DNA from: Pseudomonas putida
Lineage (GTDB): Bacteria > Pseudomonadota > Gammaproteobacteria > Pseudomonadales > Pseudomonadaceae
DNA length: 64,000 bases
Reading direction: 5' to 3'
Assembly (NCBI RefSeq): GCF_028682475.1
Contig: NZ_JANHLE010000018.1
Location: 1-64,000 of the forward strand
Shown one piece after another: positions 63,670-64,000 of the stretch. The position numbers were made by a program, and so were the translations under genes. Numbering within the stretch: the stretch's first letter is position 1; the number at the start of each line of letters is the position of its first letter. The notes under the pieces were generated by a model. That model ran no database searches and was not told where the DNA came from. It saw nothing but the letters and a program-made list of their open reading frames with translations.

Positions 63670-64000
63670 TTACTCGTCTGGATGATCGCGCAGAAACACC
63701 AGATTGTCCGGCTTCGACTGCTCGGCACTGTAGTAGTAACCCTGCACATCGAACTGCTTGAGCTGCTCGGGATCGTTGATGCGTTCCTGGATCACAAAGC
63801 GGCTCATCATCCCGCGGGCTTTCTTGGCATAGAAGCTGATGATCTTGTACTGGCCGTTCTTGAAGTCGCGAAACTCGGTGTTGATGATCCGCGCCTTGAG
63901 AGCATTGCGTTTGACCGCGCTGAAGTACTCGTTGCTGGCCAGGTTGAGCAGCAGGTCGTCCCCTTGCTCGGCCAGGGACTGGTTCAGCCATTCGCTGATG
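63670..64000 (-). CDS. yaaA: peroxide stress protein YaaA (UPF0246), C-terminal part
   Basis: The last 110 or so residues, truncated by the window edge. The family signature is [20 protein letters not shown] followed by [15 protein letters not shown], ending FLRDHPDE. YaaA binds DNA and lowers iron-driven damage under peroxide stress. The gene is on the same strand as the alginate operon and ends before the REP doublet, so it is a separate unit. This neighbour next to algD also occurs in the putida group. Confidence 0.9.
   Translation of the reverse strand, partial: ISEWLNQSLAEQGDDLLLNLASNEYFSAVKRNALKARIINTEFRDFKNGQYKIISFYAKKARGMMSRFVIQERINDPEQLKQFDVQGYYYSAEQSKPDNLVFLRDHPDE

Noticed and set aside
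1..64000. tRNA, rRNA, prophage or insertion sequence genes
   Set aside because: None was recognised on either strand when reading the window; no transposase, integrase or phage structural frame was seen.

Overview
The window is a piece of a Pseudomonas chromosome, most likely from the fluorescens/putida lineage. The evidence is high G+C coding DNA, a complete 12-gene alginate operon in the canonical order, FecI/FecR/FecA iron signalling, an FhpR/NorR-Hmp pair, and at least a dozen copies of the Pseudomonas repetitive palindrome GGGAGCGGGCTTGCCCCGCG. No rRNA, tRNA, CRISPR array, integrase or insertion sequence was seen. This is chromosomal backbone with a few accessory loci.

Layout. 1-4.7 kb: tail of an unrecognised gene, a DUF3820 protein, a DUF2383 stress-type protein, a membrane diguanylate cyclase, an OprD-family porin and a small exported protein behind a perfect 19-base palindrome. 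4.7-11 kb: a minus-strand operon encoding an MdtA-like fusion protein, an MdtC-like RND permease, a response regulator and a sensor kinase. 11.2-14.5 kb: an Aer-like chemoreceptor, a YkgJ-type cysteine cluster protein and CheV. 14.6-18.7 kb: NorR/FhpR divergent from flavohemoglobin Hmp with three GTC-N5-GAC sites between them, then a PsiE-like protein and a ribosome hibernation factor. 18.9-27.2 kb: iron uptake, with fecI-fecR-fecA facing away from a CirA-like receptor followed by DUF3649, PepSY and DUF3325 membrane proteins; three Fur-box-like sequences are visible. 27.2-31.3 kb: an AraC regulator, a DMT exporter, a 2-hydroxyacid dehydrogenase and a LysR regulator. 31.5-42 kb: two efflux loci, an AaeXAB/fusaric-acid type (outer membrane lipoprotein, FUSC, DUF1656, HlyD) and an EmrAB type with its own outer membrane lipoprotein, separated by a UspA protein and a LysR regulator. 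42-46.7 kb: an orphan TccC-like Rhs protein with a low-G+C C-terminal domain, a short-chain dehydrogenase, a thioredoxin-like protein and a small membrane protein. 46.8-63.4 kb: the alginate operon on the minus strand, algD-alg8-alg44-algK-algE-algG-algX-algL-algI-algJ-algF-algA, with an AlgU-type promoter and a leader of about 360 bases before algD. The window ends in a partial yaaA.

How the genes work together. The alginate genes make GDP-mannuronate (AlgA, AlgD), polymerise and export it under c-di-GMP control (Alg8, Alg44, AlgK, AlgE), and modify it in the periplasm (AlgG epimerase, AlgL lyase, AlgI/J/F/X acetylation). Catalytic or ligand residues that could be counted in AlgD, Alg44 and AlgJ fall at the numbers known for P. 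aeruginosa, so the operon looks functional.

Two observations deserve most attention. First, REP doublets (REPINs) have entered reading frames: one lies inside the signal peptide of AlgL, one inside the lipoprotein signal peptide of AlgK, a single REP lies in the N-terminus of the EmrB-like transporter, and a doublet supplies the C-terminus of the HlyD protein. Second, a near-palindromic 20-base element occurs at similar distances upstream of both the Rhs gene and the thioredoxin-like gene, suggesting they share a regulator.
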